Shown here piece by piece: positions 18,906-19,890 of a DNA stretch of 19,890 nt. The stretch is taken from positions 1 to 19,890 of the forward strand of contig JAIRVA010000107.1 of assembly GCA_031254155.1 (NCBI GenBank), in the 5' to 3' direction. Under the pieces are notes generated by a model that saw only the letters and a list, made by a program, of their open reading frames with translations, did not search any database and was not told the DNA's origin. The DNA is from Propionibacteriaceae bacterium (lineage in GTDB: Bacteria; Actinomycetota; Actinomycetes; Propionibacteriales; Propionibacteriaceae). The first letter of the stretch is position 1; each line of letters starts with the position of its first letter. The translations under genes and the position numbers were made by a program.

Positions 18906-19890
18906 ATGAGCACAATGAGCACGATGAGTGATGAGGAGCCGATGACAGCCCCCGGGCCAACTGACGAGGCGGTCATGACCACCTGGCTGGACGCCGCCCG
19001 CGGGGGTGGGTTTCCCCGGCCCTCTCGCGCCGACCGCTGGCAGGCCCTCCGCGCCGGGGTGGTCAACCTGTGGGAGTTCGAGACCGCGGAATACTGGTAC
19101 GCGCGGGGCTGGGCCCAACTGACCGGCCGCAACGAAACTGGCAAATCGACGCTCATGGCGCTGACGACGCTCATCCCCTGGTTAGCGGACACGTCCCCGT
19201 CGAACATTGACACCTTCGCCCGCTCTGGCAAGCATTTTCGCTTCTACGTCGAGCCGACTGGCGGCGACGGGGACCGGCGTCCGACCGGCGCGGCGGCCAA
19301 CCGGGGTTGGCTCTGGGTCGAGTACGGCCGCCTCGTCGACGGCGAGCCGCACTACTTCACGTCCCTGTTGTTCGCCGAGGCCCGCGGCGCGGCGGGGAGC
19401 GTCGACCTCAAATGGTGCACCCTGGAAGGGGCGGCCCGCGTCCGTGAGCACCTTGACCTTGCCCCGCATCGTACCGTTGCCGCCTGGCGCGACCTTGACC
19501 GCCCCGGTTTTCTCGCCCACGCGACCGCCGCCGACTACAAGACGCACGTCGCCCGCCGGTTGTTGTCCAGTACGGTCGACCGCCTCGAGGCGGCCGGCAA
19601 GATGCTGAAGGTCACCCGTACCCCCAAACTCGGCGCCCAGCTGCAAATCGCGTTCGTCCAGGACCGGCTGCGGGACGCACTGCCAGAACTGAACCGCGCC
19701 GAGATCGACGCGCTCGCGACTGGCTGGGACCAACTTGACCAGATCCGGGCCGATCTCGCCTCGACCGCGGACGCCGCGGCGACGATCGCGCGTTTCCGCA
19801 AGCGGGCGTGGGTACCCTGGGCGGAGGCGGCGCTCCGTTACCGGGCCGATCTGGCCGCCACCGCCCGGACCGAGTTTGACCGGGTGACGC
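18906..19890 (+). CDS. jetC: Wadjet SMC-like ATPase JetC, TIGR02680 (N-terminal part)
   Basis: Open from ATG 18906 to the right edge (328 codons seen; the family is usually well over 1,000 aa). Walker A is LTGRNETGKSTLM, G74-T82. RWQALRAGVVNLWEFETAEYW (~44-64) just before it matches the family opening, and WLWVEYGRL and the following strands continue the SMC/Rad50-like ATPase head. From about residue 280 the sequence turns helical and charged, as at the start of a coiled coil. In Wadjet this motor extrudes small circular DNA so that JetD cuts it. Four ATGs crowd the start (18906, 18915, 18924, 18951), in a repeated MST-MST-MSD reading, so the exact start is unsure. jetD should follow outside the window. 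Confidence 0.88.
   Translation, partial: MSTMSTMSDEEPMTAPGPTDEAVMTTWLDAARGGGFPRPSRADRWQALRAGVVNLWEFETAEYWYARGWAQLTGRNETGKSTLMALTTLIPWLADTSPSNIDTFARSGKHFRFYVEPTGGDGDRRPTGAAANRGWLWVEYGRLVDGEPHYFTSLLFAEARGAAGSVDLKWCTLEGAARVREHLDLAPHRTVAAWRDLDRPGFLAHATAADYKTHVARRLLSSTVDRLEAAGKMLKVTRTPKLGAQLQIAFVQDRLRDALPELNRAEIDALATGWDQLDQIRADLASTADAAATIARFRKRAWVPWAEAALRYRADLAATARTEFDRVT

Overview
The window comes from a high-GC actinobacterium (Actinomycetota, genus not resolvable by eye). The evidence is GC-rich codon third positions, many GTG starts, a frequent GTAC/CGTAC word, and many genes whose -10 box lies only 5-7 nt before the start codon, as in leaderless transcripts. The content looks like an accessory or defence-type island with some ordinary genes mixed in.

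Layout, left to right. (1) 1-921, minus: a six-helix membrane protein running off the left edge. (2) 1143-1935, plus: an AbiE-type pair with an intact AbiEi-like antitoxin and a severely truncated AbiEii-like toxin, followed by a DUF4143 AAA ATPase (2024-3271) behind three 23-bp-phased direct repeats. (3) 3278-3745, minus: a zinc-ribbon/PH-like protein. (4) 4165-5931, plus: a 14-TM MFS exporter with tandem repeats, a promoter and a possible overlapping leader peptide. (5) 5980-6730: a divergent pair, a HicA-like small protein broken by a nonsense codon (minus) and an HTH protein (plus). (6) 6731-7226: gene-free, with four of five copies of a 20-bp repeat. (7) 7233-8583, plus: a lipoprotein and an OmpA-domain protein. 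(8) 8584-8863: gene-free, palindrome-rich. (9) 10730-8864, minus: a 346-aa unknown protein, a 57-aa small protein, and VapB/VapC module 1. (10) 10946-11607, plus: VapB/VapC module 2. (11) 15056-11626, minus: a pRiA4b ORF-3 family protein translationally coupled to a GNAT acetyltransferase, then a 704-aa protein with repeated winged-helix-like modules. (12) 15291-16014, plus: a VOC protein and a TfoX-C-like protein. (13) 16108 to the right edge, plus: the first three genes of a Wadjet (Jet) SMC-type anti-plasmid system, TIGR02677/DUF2397 (JetA), TIGR02678/DUF2398 (JetB) and the N-terminus of TIGR02680 (JetC). JetD is expected just beyond the window.

How the genes work together. At least four toxin-antitoxin-like units (AbiE, HicA-like, two VapBC), a DUF4143 ATPase and Wadjet lie within 20 kb, which fits a defence island. 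Two units are visibly decaying (AbiEii truncated, HicA-like nonsense). The unknown 346-aa, 57-aa, 704-aa and pRiA4b-GNAT genes sit between the defence units and are the best candidates for something undescribed. Several small palindromic repeat families occupy the intergenic spaces. No rRNA, tRNA, CRISPR array or complete insertion sequence was recognised.
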